A DNA stretch of 64,000 nt from Micromonospora coerulea (GCF_016598485.1 NZ_JAEMUW010000005.1:124001-188000), one strand, 5' to 3'. Positions 35,880 through 48,983 are shown, numbered from the stretch's first letter. Notes: generated from the letters alone by a model not told the origin. A program made the numbers and translations.

Positions 35880-36533
35880 ATGAGCACGAAGCCGCTGCCA
35901 CTGACCCCGGAACTGCACGCCTACCTCGTCGCGCACGGATCCGCTCCCGACGAGATCGTCCGTGAGCTGACCGAGGAGACCCGGGCGGCGCTGCCGGCCC
36001 AGGCGACCATGCAGGTCGCGCCGGAGCAGGCCGCGTTCCTGACCTTCCTCACCCGGCTGCTGGGGGTCCGGCAGGCGGTGGAGGTAGGCACCTTCACCGG
36101 TCTCTCCTCGCTGGCGATCGCCCGGGGGCTGGCTGACGGTGGCCGGTTGACCTGCTTCGACATCTCCGAGGAGTACACCGGCATCGCCCGCCGCTACTGG
36201 ACACGGGCGGGCGTGGACGACCGGATCGAGCTGCGCATCGGACCGGCCGGGGAGACCCTTCGGGAGCTGCCCCGGGAGCGGTACCTGGACTTCGCCTTCA
36301 TCGACGCGGACAAGGTCGGCTACCCCATCTACTGGGATGAGCTGGTGCCGCGGATGCGGCCGGGCGCGGTGATCGCGGTGGACAACACGCTGCGCGGTGG
36401 CCGGGTGCTCGCCCCGCAGAACGCCGACGACCGGGCGATCGCCGCGTTCAACGATGAAATCCTGGCCGACGTCCGGGTGGACGTGGTGATGCTGCCGATC
36501 GCCGACGGCGTCACGCTCGCCCGGGTGCACTGA
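35880..36533 (+). CDS. O-methyltransferase (caffeoyl-CoA OMT type)
   Basis: The 217-residue class I SAM-dependent methyltransferase has the SAM loop VEVGTFTGLSSLAIARGL at about 61-78 and the metal-site segments FAFIDADKVGYPIYWDEL and AVDNTLRGGRV, which mark the Mg-dependent catechol/caffeoyl-CoA O-methyltransferase group. The acceptor in bacteria is unknown. It is coupled to maf by a nine-base gap, so it belongs to the same transcript. Confidence 0.9.
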   Translation: MSTKPLPLTPELHAYLVAHGSAPDEIVRELTEETRAALPAQATMQVAPEQAAFLTFLTRLLGVRQAVEVGTFTGLSSLAIARGLADGGRLTCFDISEEYTGIARRYWTRAGVDDRIELRIGPAGETLRELPRERYLDFAFIDADKVGYPIYWDELVPRMRPGAVIAVDNTLRGGRVLAPQNADDRAIAAFNDEILADVRVDVVMLPIADGVTLARVH

Positions 36534-36584
36534 GCCCGGCAAAGGGGCCGGGCCAGGCCAGGCCGAGACCAGGGGCGGGCGGGG

Positions 36585-37814
36585 TCAGACGGTTGCGGGG
36601 GTCGGCTCGCGGGTGTCGGCCGGGTGGGCGGCGCGCAGGGCGCGACCGAGCCGTACGGCGAGCAGCGCGGCCGCGGCGATGAAGCCGGGCAGCAGCAGGA
36701 AGGCCAGGTGCGGCCCCACCCCGTCGGCCACCCACCCCAGCGCGACCGGCGCGATGCCGAAACCCACCCCCATCGAGTACGACGCCCAGCCCGCCGCCTT
36801 GTCGGCGGCCGGCCCGGCGACGGCGAGCGCGATGGAGATCGCCAGGGGGTAGTGCAGGGCGTTGCCCAGGCCGAGCACGACCAGGCCGGTCACGGCGAGC
36901 CAGCCCGCCGAGGCGGCCCAGAACAGGGCGAAGCCCGCCAGCGACACGGTGAGCGCCGCCAGCAGCAGCGGCACCGGCGGCCAGCGCAGGGCGACCCGGC
37001 CGCCGACCACCCGGCCGGCGAACATCCCGCAGACGATGGCGGCGACCGCGGCGGAGGCACCGCCGGCGCTCAGCCCGGCGTGGCTGCGCAGCACGTCGGC
37101 GGTCCAGAGCGACAGGCACACCTCGATGGAACCGGTGATCGCCATCAGCACCCAGGCGATCCAGTACGCCCGCGGCAGCCGGCCGGACGAGCTGGCGTCG
37201 GGATCGGTCAACCCCGTGGGCTGACCGGCAGCCGCGGCAGCGGGGGCGGCGTGCGGTAGGCGTACCCGGAAGGTCAGGGCGGCGAGGGCGACCAGCGCGA
37301 TCAGCCCGACCTCGACGGCCATCACCGGCCGCCAGCCGAGGCCAGCCCCGACGGTGGCGCCGATGACCAGCGGGGCGAGGATGCCCATGCCGGCGCAGGC
37401 GGCGTTGGCCTCGGTGAGGGCGGCGGGCGCGGCGGGGCCGTGGTGTGCGGTGAGCACGACGCTGACCCCGCTGATCACCATCATGCCGAAGGTGGCGATC
37501 ACCGCGACGGAGGCGATGGTCGCCGGCAGCGGGTGCAGGGTACCGAGCGCGGTGACGCCGGCGGCCACGCCGGCGAGCCCGAGCCAGATGGCGGAGCCGC
37601 GGCCGAGCCGGCGGGCGACCGGCGGGAAGAGTGCCCCGCCGAGCAGCGCGCCGACGGCGATGCCGGTGCTGTGCAGCCCGGCGACGGCGGCGCTGGTGCC
37701 CTGCTCGTCGCGGAGCAGCGGGACCACCGGGCCGAACCCGTAGAGGAAGAAGCCCCACAGCCCCAGCTGTGCGTAGGTCAGCCAGGTGGTCCGGTCATGA
37801 GTGAGGCGGGGCAC
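36585..37814 (-). CDS. MFS transporter
   Basis: The 409-residue protein has about twelve membrane helices in two bundles. The loop after helix 2, FPPVARRLGRGSAIWLG, replaces the strict MFS-A motif. The family resembles the CynX/cyanate or drug-efflux-like carriers by layout, but the substrate cannot be read. Its stop lies 51 bases from the convergent O-methyltransferase stop. It has its own ATG and no coupling to the drrAB genes upstream. Confidence 0.82.
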   Translation of the reverse strand: MPRLTHDRTTWLTYAQLGLWGFFLYGFGPVVPLLRDEQGTSAAVAGLHSTGIAVGALLGGALFPPVARRLGRGSAIWLGLAGVAAGVTALGTLHPLPATIASVAVIATFGMMVISGVSVVLTAHHGPAAPAALTEANAACAGMGILAPLVIGATVGAGLGWRPVMAVEVGLIALVALAALTFRVRLPHAAPAAAAAGQPTGLTDPDASSSGRLPRAYWIAWVLMAITGSIEVCLSLWTADVLRSHAGLSAGGASAAVAAIVCGMFAGRVVGGRVALRWPPVPLLLAALTVSLAGFALFWAASAGWLAVTGLVVLGLGNALHYPLAISIALAVAGPAADKAAGWASYSMGVGFGIAPVALGWVADGVGPHLAFLLLPGFIAAAALLAVRLGRALRAAHPADTREPTPATV

Positions 37815-37872
37815 CGGCCTTACGCTACAAGCGCCGGACCGGGTGCCCCGCCCCTGGTGAGAGGCAGCTCTC

Positions 37873-38628
37873 TCAGCGCACGCTGCGGGCGAACTGCCGG
37901 GCCGCCCAGACCACGCCGGCGGCGGCGAGCACCGCGATGATGCTCAGCCCCTGCCAGACCTTGTCGTTGCCGAGGTCGCCGGCGAAGAGCGCCCGGGTGC
38001 CGTCGACCGCCCAGGAGAACGGGTTCCAGTCGGCGATGCCCTGGAGCCAGCCGGGGGCGAAGGTGAGCGGCAGCAGGATGCCGGAGAGCAGCAGCACCGG
38101 CTGGGCGACGGTGTTCATCAGCGGGGCGAGTGCGTCCTCGCTCTTGACCTTGAGCGCGACGCCGTACGAGACGGCCGAGGTCATCAGCGCGATCAGCGCC
38201 AGCATCAGGTACGCCAGCAGCAGGTCCCCGATGAAGACCCGCAGGTCGAACAGGAGCGCCAGCAGGGTGATGATGACGGCCTGCACGATCAGCGAGACCA
38301 CGTCCCGCAGCGAGCGTCCGAGCAGCAGGGCGAGCCGGCTGACCGGGGTGACCCGGGAGCGTTCGATGACCCCGGCGCGCAGCTCGGCGATCAGGCCGAA
38401 GCCCTGGAACAGGCCGCCGAAGATGGCCAGCAGCACCAGCAGGCCGGGCACGAAGATCTTGTAAGCCGCCGCCTGGGTGGGCGCGTTCAGCGCCGGCTTG
38501 AGCAGCGGGGCGAAGAGCAGCAGGTACATCACCGGCTGGAAGACGCCGACGAAGACCCAGACCGGGTTGCGCAGCAGCAGCTGGATCTGGCGCTCGAAGA
38601 TGAGCCAGGTGTCGCGGAGGAGCTTCAT
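37873..38628 (-). CDS. ABC-2 type transporter permease (DrrB-like)
   Basis: The 251-residue membrane protein has six helices and the ABC-2 signature between them (GLIAELRAGVIERSRVTPVSRLALLLGRSLRD). It pairs with the ATPase that ends 18 bases upstream to form an exporter of the daunorubicin-resistance type. Substrate unknown; a drug-like or lipid compound is typical. The ATG start begins MKLLRDTWLIFERQ. The operon is likely controlled by the PadR gene directly upstream. Confidence 0.9.
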   Translation of the reverse strand: MKLLRDTWLIFERQIQLLLRNPVWVFVGVFQPVMYLLLFAPLLKPALNAPTQAAAYKIFVPGLLVLLAIFGGLFQGFGLIAELRAGVIERSRVTPVSRLALLLGRSLRDVVSLIVQAVIITLLALLFDLRVFIGDLLLAYLMLALIALMTSAVSYGVALKVKSEDALAPLMNTVAQPVLLLSGILLPLTFAPGWLQGIADWNPFSWAVDGTRALFAGDLGNDKVWQGLSIIAVLAAAGVVWAARQFARSVR

Positions 38629-38646
38629 GGTCTTGTCTCCGGTGTC

Positions 38647-39606
<960 letters not shown>

Positions 39607-39695
39607 TTCTGCTCCTGGTCGTCCGGGCCGGCGCGCCGGCCGTTCTCGCCTGGGGACGACGCCGGACGGCGCTCTCCCCCCGTTGTGCGGGCTAA

Positions 39696-39724
39696 AACTA
39701 ACGCGATATAGCGCTTCTAGTCAA
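39696..39724 (-). promoter_or_regulatory. drrAB promoter with palindrome in the spacer
   Basis: On the minus strand TTGACT (39719-39724) and TTAGTT (39696-39701) are separated by 17 bases. The spacer contains GCGCTATATCGCG (39702-39714), an imperfect palindrome of the AT-rich ATATCG type used by PadR proteins. A repressor bound here would block RNA polymerase. Confidence 0.5.
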
Positions 39725-39730
39725 CGTTGA

Positions 39731-40360
39731 TTATTGCGTGGAGGAGTCATCCGGATCGGCGGTCCGCTGCTGCCACTCGACCCAGCTCTCCTTGGCGGGC
39801 AGTCCAGCAGGCAGGTACGACACCCCGGACTCGATCCGCTCCGCGATCCGCTCGCACCAGGCGACCTCCGCCTCCGACCGGGCGGACCAGAGTTCGAAGA
39901 TCCAGCTCACGTGCACCGGCCGGGTGGTCCGCATCCACTCCGAGTCCATCGCCGCCCGCATCGACTCGGCGCCGGCCCGCAGCAGCATCGCCCGGTTGCG
40001 CAGGGCCGCGGCCGCCTCCTCGCGGGGCAGGGCGGGCAGGAAGGAGAAGGCCGCCGTGAAGGGGTCGGTCGGCTCGTGCAGCTGCCACCACAGCCCGCGC
40101 AGCAGGCTCTCGAACTCGTCGGCGCCCTTCTCGGTGATCTCGTACGTGGTCCGGGCCGGCCGGCCGCCGACCTGCTCGGTGGCGACCGCCCGGAGCAGCC
40201 CCTCCTCGGTCAGCTTGCGCAACGCGTGGTAGATCGAACCGGGCTGGATGTTCGCCCACTTGTCCGCGTTCCAGCTCAGCAGCTCGCGGCGCACGTCGTA
40301 CCCGTGCACCGGCTGCATCCACCTGACCAGCCCGAGGATCATCATGCGTGTGGCCGACAT
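39731..40360 (-). CDS. PadR family transcriptional regulator
   Basis: The 209-residue regulator has an N-terminal PadR winged helix (ILGLVRWMQPVHGYDVRRELLS, then NIQPGSIYHALRKLTEEGLL and TTYEITEKG) and a longer C-terminal dimerisation domain of the Vir-like type. It lies upstream of the DrrAB-like exporter genes on the same strand and probably represses them. The ATG at 40360 is used; the upstream DNA has a possible -10 TATTAC but no good ribosome site. Confidence 0.9.
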   Translation of the reverse strand: MSATRMMILGLVRWMQPVHGYDVRRELLSWNADKWANIQPGSIYHALRKLTEEGLLRAVATEQVGGRPARTTYEITEKGADEFESLLRGLWWQLHEPTDPFTAAFSFLPALPREEAAAALRNRAMLLRAGAESMRAAMDSEWMRTTRPVHVSWIFELWSARSEAEVAWCERIAERIESGVSYLPAGLPAKESWVEWQQRTADPDDSSTQ

Positions 40361-40491
40361 CGGACAAGCGTAATAGACAAGTTTGACTAGTGCTCGCAAA
40401 ACGAGTGCGGCATCCCACACTGAGCGATCGTTAGGGTCGCCGGGCCGGCCGATACACTCCCGGCATCGACCTCCCGGGAGGAGCTACCAAG

Positions 40492-42243
40492 GTGCGCAAG
40501 GTACTCATCGCCAACCGCGGCGAGATCGCCGTCCGCGTCATCCGCGCCTGCCGCGACGCCGGTCTGGACAGCGTCGCCGTCTACGCGGACTCGGACCGGG
40601 ACGCCCTGCACGTCACCCTCGCGGACGAGGCGTACGCGCTCGGCGGCGACACCGCGGCGGAGAGCTACCTGCGGATCGACAAGCTGATCGACATCGCCGG
40701 CAAGGCCGGCGCCGACGCCGTGCACCCCGGCTACGGCTTCCTCTCCGAGAACGCCGACTTCGCCCAGGCCGTCATGGACGCCGGGCTGACCTGGGTCGGC
40801 CCCACCCCCCAGGCCATCCGCGACCTCGGTGACAAGGTCACCGCCCGGCACATCGCCCAGCGCGCCGGCGCTCCCCTGGTCCCCGGCACGGCGGACCCGG
40901 TGGGCAGCCCCGACGAGGTGATGGCCTTCGCCGTCGACCACGGTCTGCCGGTCGCCATCAAGGCCGCCTTCGGCGGCGGCGGTCGTGGCCTGAAGGTCGC
41001 CCGCACCATGGAGGAGATCCCGCAGCTGTTCGAGTCGGCCACCCGCGAGGCGGTCGCCGCGTTCGGCCGCGGCGAGTGCTTCGTCGAGCGGTACCTGGAC
41101 CAGCCCCGGCACGTCGAGGCGCAGGTCCTGGCCGACCAGCACGGCAACGTGATCGTGGTCGGTACCCGGGACTGCTCGCTGCAGCGCCGGCACCAGAAGC
41201 TGGTGGAGGAGGCGCCCGCGCCGTTCCTCACCGACGCCCAGCGCAAGCAGATCCACGACAGCGCCAAGGCGATCTGCCGCGAGGCCGGCTACCACGGCGC
41301 CGGCACGGTCGAGTACCTGGTCGGCGTGGACGGCACCATCTCCTTCCTGGAGGTCAACACCCGGCTCCAGGTCGAGCACCCGGTCACCGAGGAGACCGCC
41401 GGCATCGACCTGGTCCGCGAGCAGTTCCGGATCGCCGACGGCGAGAAGCTGCGGTTCACCGAAGACCCCACCCCGCGCGGCCACTCGATCGAGTTCCGGA
41501 TCAACGGCGAGGACCCGGGCCGCAACTTCCTGCCCGCCCCGGGCACCGTCACCGCGCTGCGGCTGCCCACCGGCCCGGGGGTCCGGGTGGACACCGGCAT
41601 CTCGGCCGGGGACGTGATCGGCGGCAACTTCGACTCGCTGCTGGCCAAGGTGATCATCACCGGCGAGACGCGCGCCGAGGCGATCGAGCGGGCCCGCCGG
41701 GCGCTGGATGAGATGGTCGTCGACGGCATGGCCACCGCGCTGCCGTTCCACCGGCTCGTGGTCCGGGACCCGGCGTTCACCGCCGAGCCGTTCACCGTGC
41801 ACACCCGGTGGATCGAGACCGAGTTCGACAACACCGTGCCGGCGTTCACCGCCGCCGCCGGGGCCGCCGAGGCGCCGGCCGAGCGCGAAACCGTCGTGGT
41901 CGAGGTGGGTGGCAAGCGGCTGGAGGTGGTCCTGCCCGCCGGCCTCGGCAGCGGTACGGCCACCGGCGCGCCCGCCGCGAAGAAGCCGGCCCGCCGGGGC
42001 GGCGGGGCCAAGGCCGGCGCCGCGGTCAGCGGTGACGCGCTCACCTCCCCCATGCAGGGCACCATCGTCAAGATCGCGGTCGCGGACGGGGACACCGTCG
42101 CCGAGGGCGACCTGGTCGTCGTCCTGGAGGCGATGAAGATGGAGCAGCCGCTGCACGCCCACAAGGCGGGCATCGTCACCGGCCTCTCCGCCGAGGTCGG
42201 CGCGGTCATCACCGCCGGCGCCGCCATCTGCACCATCGCCTGA
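40492..42243 (+). CDS. accA3: Acyl-CoA carboxylase alpha subunit (biotin carboxylase + carrier)
   Basis: The 583-residue subunit carboxylates biotin with bicarbonate and ATP and carries it to the PccB/AccD subunits. The biotin carboxylase domain (about 1-450) has [15 protein letters not shown], the ATP-grasp loop [11 protein letters not shown] and [16 protein letters not shown] linker follows, and the carrier domain has the biotinylated Lys549 in EAMKMEQP. The GTG start has GGGAGGAG upstream. It is the AccA3-type subunit shared by several carboxylases and is the substrate of BirA. Confidence 0.96.
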   Translation: MRKVLIANRGEIAVRVIRACRDAGLDSVAVYADSDRDALHVTLADEAYALGGDTAAESYLRIDKLIDIAGKAGADAVHPGYGFLSENADFAQAVMDAGLTWVGPTPQAIRDLGDKVTARHIAQRAGAPLVPGTADPVGSPDEVMAFAVDHGLPVAIKAAFGGGGRGLKVARTMEEIPQLFESATREAVAAFGRGECFVERYLDQPRHVEAQVLADQHGNVIVVGTRDCSLQRRHQKLVEEAPAPFLTDAQRKQIHDSAKAICREAGYHGAGTVEYLVGVDGTISFLEVNTRLQVEHPVTEETAGIDLVREQFRIADGEKLRFTEDPTPRGHSIEFRINGEDPGRNFLPAPGTVTALRLPTGPGVRVDTGISAGDVIGGNFDSLLAKVIITGETRAEAIERARRALDEMVVDGMATALPFHRLVVRDPAFTAEPFTVHTRWIETEFDNTVPAFTAAAGAAEAPAERETVVVEVGGKRLEVVLPAGLGSGTATGAPAAKKPARRGGGAKAGAAVSGDALTSPMQGTIVKIAVADGDTVAEGDLVVVLEAMKMEQPLHAHKAGIVTGLSAEVGAVITAGAAICTIA

Positions 42244-42287
42244 CCCGTCGCCCGACGGCTCGCCGGTGCTGGGAACTGACACCACCG

Positions 42288-43919
<1,632 letters not shown>

Positions 43920-43939
43920 CCCGCACCCACCACCGCTGT

Positions 43940-43985
43940 TGATCAAGAGGTTCGCGCGGATCTGACGACGCCAGCCTCTTGATCA
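43940..43985. repeat. TTGATCAAGAGG-type palindromic repeat
   Basis: Arms TGATCAAGAGG (43940-43950) and CCTCTTGATCA (43975-43985) are perfect over 11 bases around a 24-base loop. It lies between the convergent guaB1 and TetR genes and shares its core with the palindrome at 16331-16350. Confidence 0.6.
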
Positions 43986-44028
43986 CCGGCGGGGCCGGGA
44001 GCGGAGTGGAGTCGATCACCGGGTCAGG

Positions 44029-44577
44029 TCACTCGAAGAGGCGGCGGATCACGTTCCGGGCGGCCTGCTCCGGGTCCCGGCCCGCGTCCGGCGGCAGCGC
44101 GCCGGCCAGCCAGAGCGTGGCGAAGCCGTGCACGATCGACCAGGCCGCGAGGGCGTCCCGGGCGGGCTCAGCCGCCGCGCGGGCGGGCAGGGCGGCGACC
44201 CCGCCGCGCAGCGCCGCCCCGGCCCGGGCGCGCGCGGCGGCCACCTCGGGATCGTCGGCCCGGTAGAGCCCCGGCGAGAACATCACCTCGAAGTGGGCGC
44301 GGTGGTCGACGGCGAAGCGGACGTACGCCACGCCGCTCTCGAGCAGGTCGTCGCCGGGCCGGCTCAGCGCCTCGGCGAGCAGGTCGTAGCCCTCGGCGGC
44401 GAGGGCGGTGAGCAGGCCGGCCTTGTCGCCGAAGTGGTGCGCGGGCGCGGCGTGTGAGACGCCGGCCCGACGGGCCAGGTCCCGCAGGCTGAGCGCGGCC
44501 GGCCCGGACTCGCCGATCGCCTCGACCGCGGCGGCGAGCAGGGCCCGCCGCAGATCGCCATGGTGGTATCCGCGCAT
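44029..44577 (-). CDS. TetR/AcrR family transcriptional regulator
   Basis: The 182-residue regulator starts MRGYHHGDLRRALL, the common TetR opening. Its helix-turn-helix is LSLRDLARRAGVSHAAPAHHFGDKAGLL, and the ligand domain is of the WHG type. It is divergent from the MarR-ABC exporter operon across a gap with a palindrome (44598-44616). The ATG at 44577 follows GGGGTGA; a GTG three codons upstream is possible. Confidence 0.92.
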   Translation of the reverse strand: MRGYHHGDLRRALLAAAVEAIGESGPAALSLRDLARRAGVSHAAPAHHFGDKAGLLTALAAEGYDLLAEALSRPGDDLLESGVAYVRFAVDHRAHFEVMFSPGLYRADDPEVAAARARAGAALRGGVAALPARAAAEPARDALAAWSIVHGFATLWLAGALPPDAGRDPEQAARNVIRRLFE

Positions 44578-44597
44578 GGTCGTCACCCCGCGAGCAT

Positions 44598-44616
44598 ATC
44601 TTGGCAGCGACAAGAT
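44598..44616. promoter_or_regulatory. Candidate TetR operator in the divergent gap
   Basis: ATCTTG (44598-44603) and CAAGAT (44611-44616) form a perfect dyad with a 7-base centre (ATCTTG-N7-CAAGAT). It is 21 bases upstream of the TetR start and 56 bases upstream of the MarR start, placed to control both directions. Confidence 0.5.
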
Positions 44617-44671
44617 TGCGTTCTCCGAATATAGTTTGGCCCCTGACGGTTTGGTGGCTAATCTGACGCCT

Positions 44672-45199
44672 GTGAAGATGGAACCGCTCGTCCGCTTCCC
44701 CGACATGCTCCAGCACGCGCCGCTCGGTCGACTGCTCGCAATCGCCGGCCATGTCGTCGAGCAGCACTGGGGCCGCTATCTGGCGGAGCACCACGGCCTC
44801 ACCTCGGCGGGCATGCGGGTGCTGTTCATTCTCAGCCGCGTCGGCGACAGCACCCACCGGGAGGTCGCCGAGCGGTGCTTCGTCCGCCCCGCCACCCTCA
44901 CCGGCATCGTCGACACCCTCGAACGCGACGGCTTCGTCGAGCGTCGCCGGGAGGGCACCGACCGCCGCACCGTGCAGCTGACCCTGACTGACCAGGGTCG
45001 CCGGCACGCCCAGCAGCTCGCCGAACTGATCCACAGCGACCGACCGCTCACCTCCGTGGACGCCGACCCGGCGAAGAAGGCGGTGATCCGGGAGTTCCTC
45101 ACCGAACTGGTGACGACCATGTCCGACGGGGAGGTCGGGCGGTTGAACCCAGAACAGGAATCCGCACCCGAGACGAACCCGGGGAGCCGTGCATGCTGA
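44672..45199 (+). CDS. MarR family transcriptional regulator
   Basis: The 175-residue winged-helix regulator carries the MarR core: LTSAGMRVLFILSRVGDSTHREVAERCFVRPATLTGIVDTLERDGFVERRREGTDRRT in segments, with the beta wing DRRTVQLTLTDQGR. The GTG at 44672 is used; an ATG lies two codons later. Its last seven bases overlap the first ABC transporter gene, so it is the lead gene of the exporter operon and probably its local repressor. Confidence 0.92.
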   Translation: MKMEPLVRFPDMLQHAPLGRLLAIAGHVVEQHWGRYLAEHHGLTSAGMRVLFILSRVGDSTHREVAERCFVRPATLTGIVDTLERDGFVERRREGTDRRTVQLTLTDQGRRHAQQLAELIHSDRPLTSVDADPAKKAVIREFLTELVTTMSDGEVGRLNPEQESAPETNPGSRAC

Positions 45200-46926
45200 T
45201 CCGCCTGCTCCGCCACCAGCTGCGCCCGTACCGCCGACTCCTCGCGGCCGTGGTGGCGCTGCAGTTCGTCGGCACGATGGCCTCGCTCTACCTGCCGAGC
45301 CTCAACGCCGACATCATCGACCGGGGCGTCGCCCTCGGCGACACCGACCAGATCATGCGTACGGGCGGCTGGATGCTGGTGGTCAGCCTGCTCCAGATCG
45401 CCTGCTCGATCGCCGCGGTGTACCTCGGGGCGCGGACCGCCATGGGGTTCGGGCGGGACGTACGCGGGGCCATCTTCGAGCACGTCAACCGCTTCTCCGC
45501 CCGCGAGGTCGCCCGGTTCGGCGCGCCGTCGCTGATCACCCGGAACACCAATGACGTGCAGCAGGTGCAGATGCTCGTGCTGATGAGCTGCACCATGCTG
45601 GTCGCCGCGCCGATCATGTGCGTCGGCGGCGTGGTGATGGCGCTGCGCGAGGACCTCGGGCTCTCCTGGCTGATGGTGGTCAGCGTGCCGGTGCTGGCGA
45701 TCGCGCTGGGCCTGATCATCCGGCGGATGGTGCCGGGATTCCGGGAGATGCAGACCCGGATCGACGCGGTGAACCGGGTGCTGCGCGAGCAGATCACCGG
45801 CATCCGGGTGGTCCGGGCGTTCGTCCGCGAGCCGTACGAGACGCAGCGGTTCGGCGTCGCCAACGACGACCTGACCGCGACCGCGCTGCGCGTCGGCCGG
45901 CTGATGGCCCTGATCTTCCCGCTGGTGATGCTGGTGCTCAACGTGTCCAGCGTCGCGGTGCTCTGGTTCGGCGCGCAGCGGGTCGACGCCGGCCAGATCC
46001 AGATCGGCGCGTTGACCGCCTTCCTGCAGTACCTGATGCAGATCCTGATGGCCGTCATGATGGCCACCTTCATGCTGATGATGGTGCCGCGCGCGGCGGT
46101 GTGCGCCGAACGGATCGTCGAGGTGCTGGACACCGAGTCGTCGGTGGTGCCGCCGGCCGAGCCGATGATCGCGGTGACCAGGCGCGCCGAGCTGGAGCTG
46201 CGCCGCGTCGCCTTCCGGTACCCGGGGGCGAGCGCGCCGGTGCTGCACGACATCTCGTTCCGGGCCGGCCCCGGCCGGACCACGGCCGTCATCGGCTCCA
46301 CCGGCGCCGGCAAGACCACCCTGCTCACGCTGATCCCCCGGCTGGTCGACCCGACCGCCGGCGCGGTGCTGGTCGACGGGGTCGACGTGCGGCTGCTGGA
46401 ACCGGACGAGGTGTGGCGCCGGATCGGGCTGGTGCCGCAGCGGCCGTACCTGTTCAGCGGAACGGTGGCCAGCAACCTGCGGTACGGCAACCCGGACGCC
46501 ACCGACGCCGAGCTGTGGGCGGCGCTGGAGATCGCCCAGGCGCGGGACTTCGTGGCCGAGATGCCGGGCGGGCTGGACGCGCCGATCGCCCAGGGCGGCA
46601 CGAACGTCTCCGGCGGCCAGCGGCAACGGCTGGCGATCGCCCGGGCGCTGGTCCGCCAGCCGGAGATCTACCTCTTCGACGACTCGTTCTCGGCGCTCGA
46701 CCTCGGCACCGACGCCCGGCTGCGGGCCGCGCTCAAGCCGGTCACCGCGGACGCGACGGTGGTGATCGTGGCCCAGCGGGTCTCCACGATCGTCGACGCC
46801 GACCAGATCATCGTGCTCGAGGACGGGGGCGTCGTCGGCATCGGACGACACCAGGAGCTGCTGGAGAACTGCCCGACGTACGCCGAGATCGTGGCGTCCC
46901 AGCAGACCGCGGAGGTGGCGGCGTGA
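45193..46926 (+). CDS. ABC exporter half-transporter, degenerate ATP site
   Basis: The 577-residue half transporter has six helices (about 15-310) and an ATPase domain with Walker [10 protein letters not shown], signature VSGGQRQ and Walker [12 protein letters not shown]. The residue after the Walker B Asp496 is Asp497 where catalytic Glu is expected, so this Walker B is of the degenerate type. With the normal partner downstream it forms a heterodimeric type IV exporter. It overlaps both its neighbours. Substrate unknown (multidrug or lipid). Confidence 0.93.
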   Translation: MLIRLLRHQLRPYRRLLAAVVALQFVGTMASLYLPSLNADIIDRGVALGDTDQIMRTGGWMLVVSLLQIACSIAAVYLGARTAMGFGRDVRGAIFEHVNRFSAREVARFGAPSLITRNTNDVQQVQMLVLMSCTMLVAAPIMCVGGVVMALREDLGLSWLMVVSVPVLAIALGLIIRRMVPGFREMQTRIDAVNRVLREQITGIRVVRAFVREPYETQRFGVANDDLTATALRVGRLMALIFPLVMLVLNVSSVAVLWFGAQRVDAGQIQIGALTAFLQYLMQILMAVMMATFMLMMVPRAAVCAERIVEVLDTESSVVPPAEPMIAVTRRAELELRRVAFRYPGASAPVLHDISFRAGPGRTTAVIGSTGAGKTTLLTLIPRLVDPTAGAVLVDGVDVRLLEPDEVWRRIGLVPQRPYLFSGTVASNLRYGNPDATDAELWAALEIAQARDFVAEMPGGLDAPIAQGGTNVSGGQRQRLAIARALVRQPEIYLFDDSFSALDLGTDARLRAALKPVTADATVVIVAQRVSTIVDADQIIVLEDGGVVGIGRHQELLENCPTYAEIVASQQTAEVAA

Positions 46927-48983
46927 GCGAGCCGACCAGACAGCCGGGCCCCCGGGACGGCCGGATCGCCGTACCGGGCCAGAAGCAGGGCCCGGAGGGG
47001 GCGACGCCGAAGCGGCTACCGCCCACCGGCCGGCGCCCCGGCGGACCGCCGTGGATGGGCGCCGGGATGCCCACCGAGAAGTCGATGAACTTCGGCCCGT
47101 CGGCCCGGCGGCTGCTCGGCCGGCTGCGGCCGCACCGGCTCCAGCTGGCTGCCGTCATCGCGCTGGCTCTGGTGAGCGTCGGGCTCAGCGTCGCCGGGCC
47201 GAAGCTCCTCGGCCACGCCACCGACATCATCTTCAGCGGGGTGATCGGCCGGCAGCTGCCCGCCGGGACCAGCACGGAGCAGGCCGCGGCGGCGGCCCGG
47301 GCGGCCGGCAACGACAACTTCGCCGACATGCTCGCGCGGATGGACGTGGTGCCCGGCGCCGGAATCGACTTCACCGCCCTCGGCCGGGTGCTCGCCCTGG
47401 CCCTCGCGCTCTACCTGGCGGCCAGCCTGCTGCTCTGGTGGCAGGGCTGGCTGCTCAACGGCGTGGTGCAGCGGACCGTGCTGCGGCTGCGTGCCGAGGT
47501 ACAGGAGAAGCTCAACCGGCTGCCGCTGCCCTACTTCGACCACCAGCCACGCGGTGAACTGCTCAGCCGGGTCACCAACGACATCGACAACATCTCGCAG
47601 ACCCTCTCGCAGACCCTCAGCCAGCTGCTCACCTCGCTGCTGACCCTGATCGGCGTGCTGGCGATGATGTTCTGGATCTCGCCGTTGCTGGCGCTGGTCG
47701 CCCTGGTCGCGGTGCCGCTGTCGGTGCTCGTCACCCGGCAGATCGCCAAGCGGTCGCAGCGCAAGTTCATCGCCCAGTGGACGCACACCGGCGAGCTGAA
47801 CGGCCACATCGAGGAGGCGTACACCGGCCACGAGCTGGTCAAGGTCTTCGGCCGGCAGCGCGAGGTGCAGGCCGCCTTCGCGGCGAAGAACGACGAGCTG
47901 TTCCACGCCAGCTTCGGCGCCCAGTTCATCTCCGGGATCATCATGCCGGCGATGATGTTCGTCGGGAACCTCAGCTATGTGGCGATCGCCGTGGTCGGCG
48001 GGCTGCGGGTGGCGTCCGGGAGGATGAGTCTCGGCGACGTGCAGGCGTTCATCCAGTACTCGCGGCAGTTCACCCAGCCGCTCACCCAGGTCGCCTCGAT
48101 GGCGAACCTGCTCCAGTCCGGGGTGGCCTCCGCCGAGCGGGTCTTCGCGGTGCTCGACGCCGAGGAGCAGACCCCGGACCGGCCCGCACCGGCCCGGGTC
48201 ACCGGCCGGGTCGAGTTCTCCCACGTCTCCTTCCGGTACGACCCGGACAAGCCGCTGATCGACGACCTGTCGCTGGTGGCCGAGCCCGGCCACACCGTGG
48301 CGATCGTCGGGCCGACCGGCGCCGGCAAGACCACCCTGGTCAACCTGATCATGCGCTTCTACGAGCTGGACGCCGGCCGGATCACCCTCGACGGCGTGGA
48401 CATCACCGCACTGCGCCGGGACGAGCTGCGCAGCCGGATCGGCATGGTCCTCCAGGACACCTGGCTCTTCGGCGGCACCATCCGGGACAACATCGCCTAC
48501 GGCCGGCCGGACGCCACCGAGGAGGAGATCCTGGCCGCCGCCCGGGCCACCTTCGTGGACCGGTTCGTTCGCAGCCTCCCCGACGGGTACGACACGGTGA
48601 TCGACGAGGAGGGGAGCAACGTCAGCGCCGGCGAGAAGCAGCTCATCACCATCGCCCGGGCGTTCCTGGCCGAGCCGTCGCTGCTCATCCTCGACGAGGC
48701 GACCAGCTCGGTGGACACCCGCACCGAGGTGCTGCTCCAGCGGGCGATGGCCGCGCTGCGCTCGGACCGGACCAGCTTCGTCATCGCGCACCGGCTGTCC
48801 ACCATCCGCGACGCCGACCTGATCCTGATGATGGAGAACGGGCGGATCGTCGAGCAGGGCACCCACGACCAGCTCGTCGCCGCCGACGGGCCCTACGCCC
48901 GCCTGTACCGGTCCCAGTTCGCCGAGGCGGTGGTCGCCGACGAGACCGACCAACTCGCCCAACCGGCGACGGCCGGGAACTGA
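46923..48983 (+). CDS. ABC exporter half-transporter, catalytic ATP site
   Basis: The 686-residue partner has an N-terminal hydrophilic extension of about 55 residues (Pro/Gly/Arg-rich), six helices with a long loop after the first (about residues 95-145), and an ATPase domain. That domain has Walker [10 protein letters not shown], catalytic Glu592 in [11 protein letters not shown] and the atypical signature VSAGEKQ. The altered signature would complete the degenerate site of the first subunit. The GTG start overlaps the previous stop (GTGA). Confidence 0.93.
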   Translation: MSEPTRQPGPRDGRIAVPGQKQGPEGATPKRLPPTGRRPGGPPWMGAGMPTEKSMNFGPSARRLLGRLRPHRLQLAAVIALALVSVGLSVAGPKLLGHATDIIFSGVIGRQLPAGTSTEQAAAAARAAGNDNFADMLARMDVVPGAGIDFTALGRVLALALALYLAASLLLWWQGWLLNGVVQRTVLRLRAEVQEKLNRLPLPYFDHQPRGELLSRVTNDIDNISQTLSQTLSQLLTSLLTLIGVLAMMFWISPLLALVALVAVPLSVLVTRQIAKRSQRKFIAQWTHTGELNGHIEEAYTGHELVKVFGRQREVQAAFAAKNDELFHASFGAQFISGIIMPAMMFVGNLSYVAIAVVGGLRVASGRMSLGDVQAFIQYSRQFTQPLTQVASMANLLQSGVASAERVFAVLDAEEQTPDRPAPARVTGRVEFSHVSFRYDPDKPLIDDLSLVAEPGHTVAIVGPTGAGKTTLVNLIMRFYELDAGRITLDGVDITALRRDELRSRIGMVLQDTWLFGGTIRDNIAYGRPDATEEEILAAARATFVDRFVRSLPDGYDTVIDEEGSNVSAGEKQLITIARAFLAEPSLLILDEATSSVDTRTEVLLQRAMAALRSDRTSFVIAHRLSTIRDADLILMMENGRIVEQGTHDQLVAADGPYARLYRSQFAEAVVADETDQLAQPATAGN

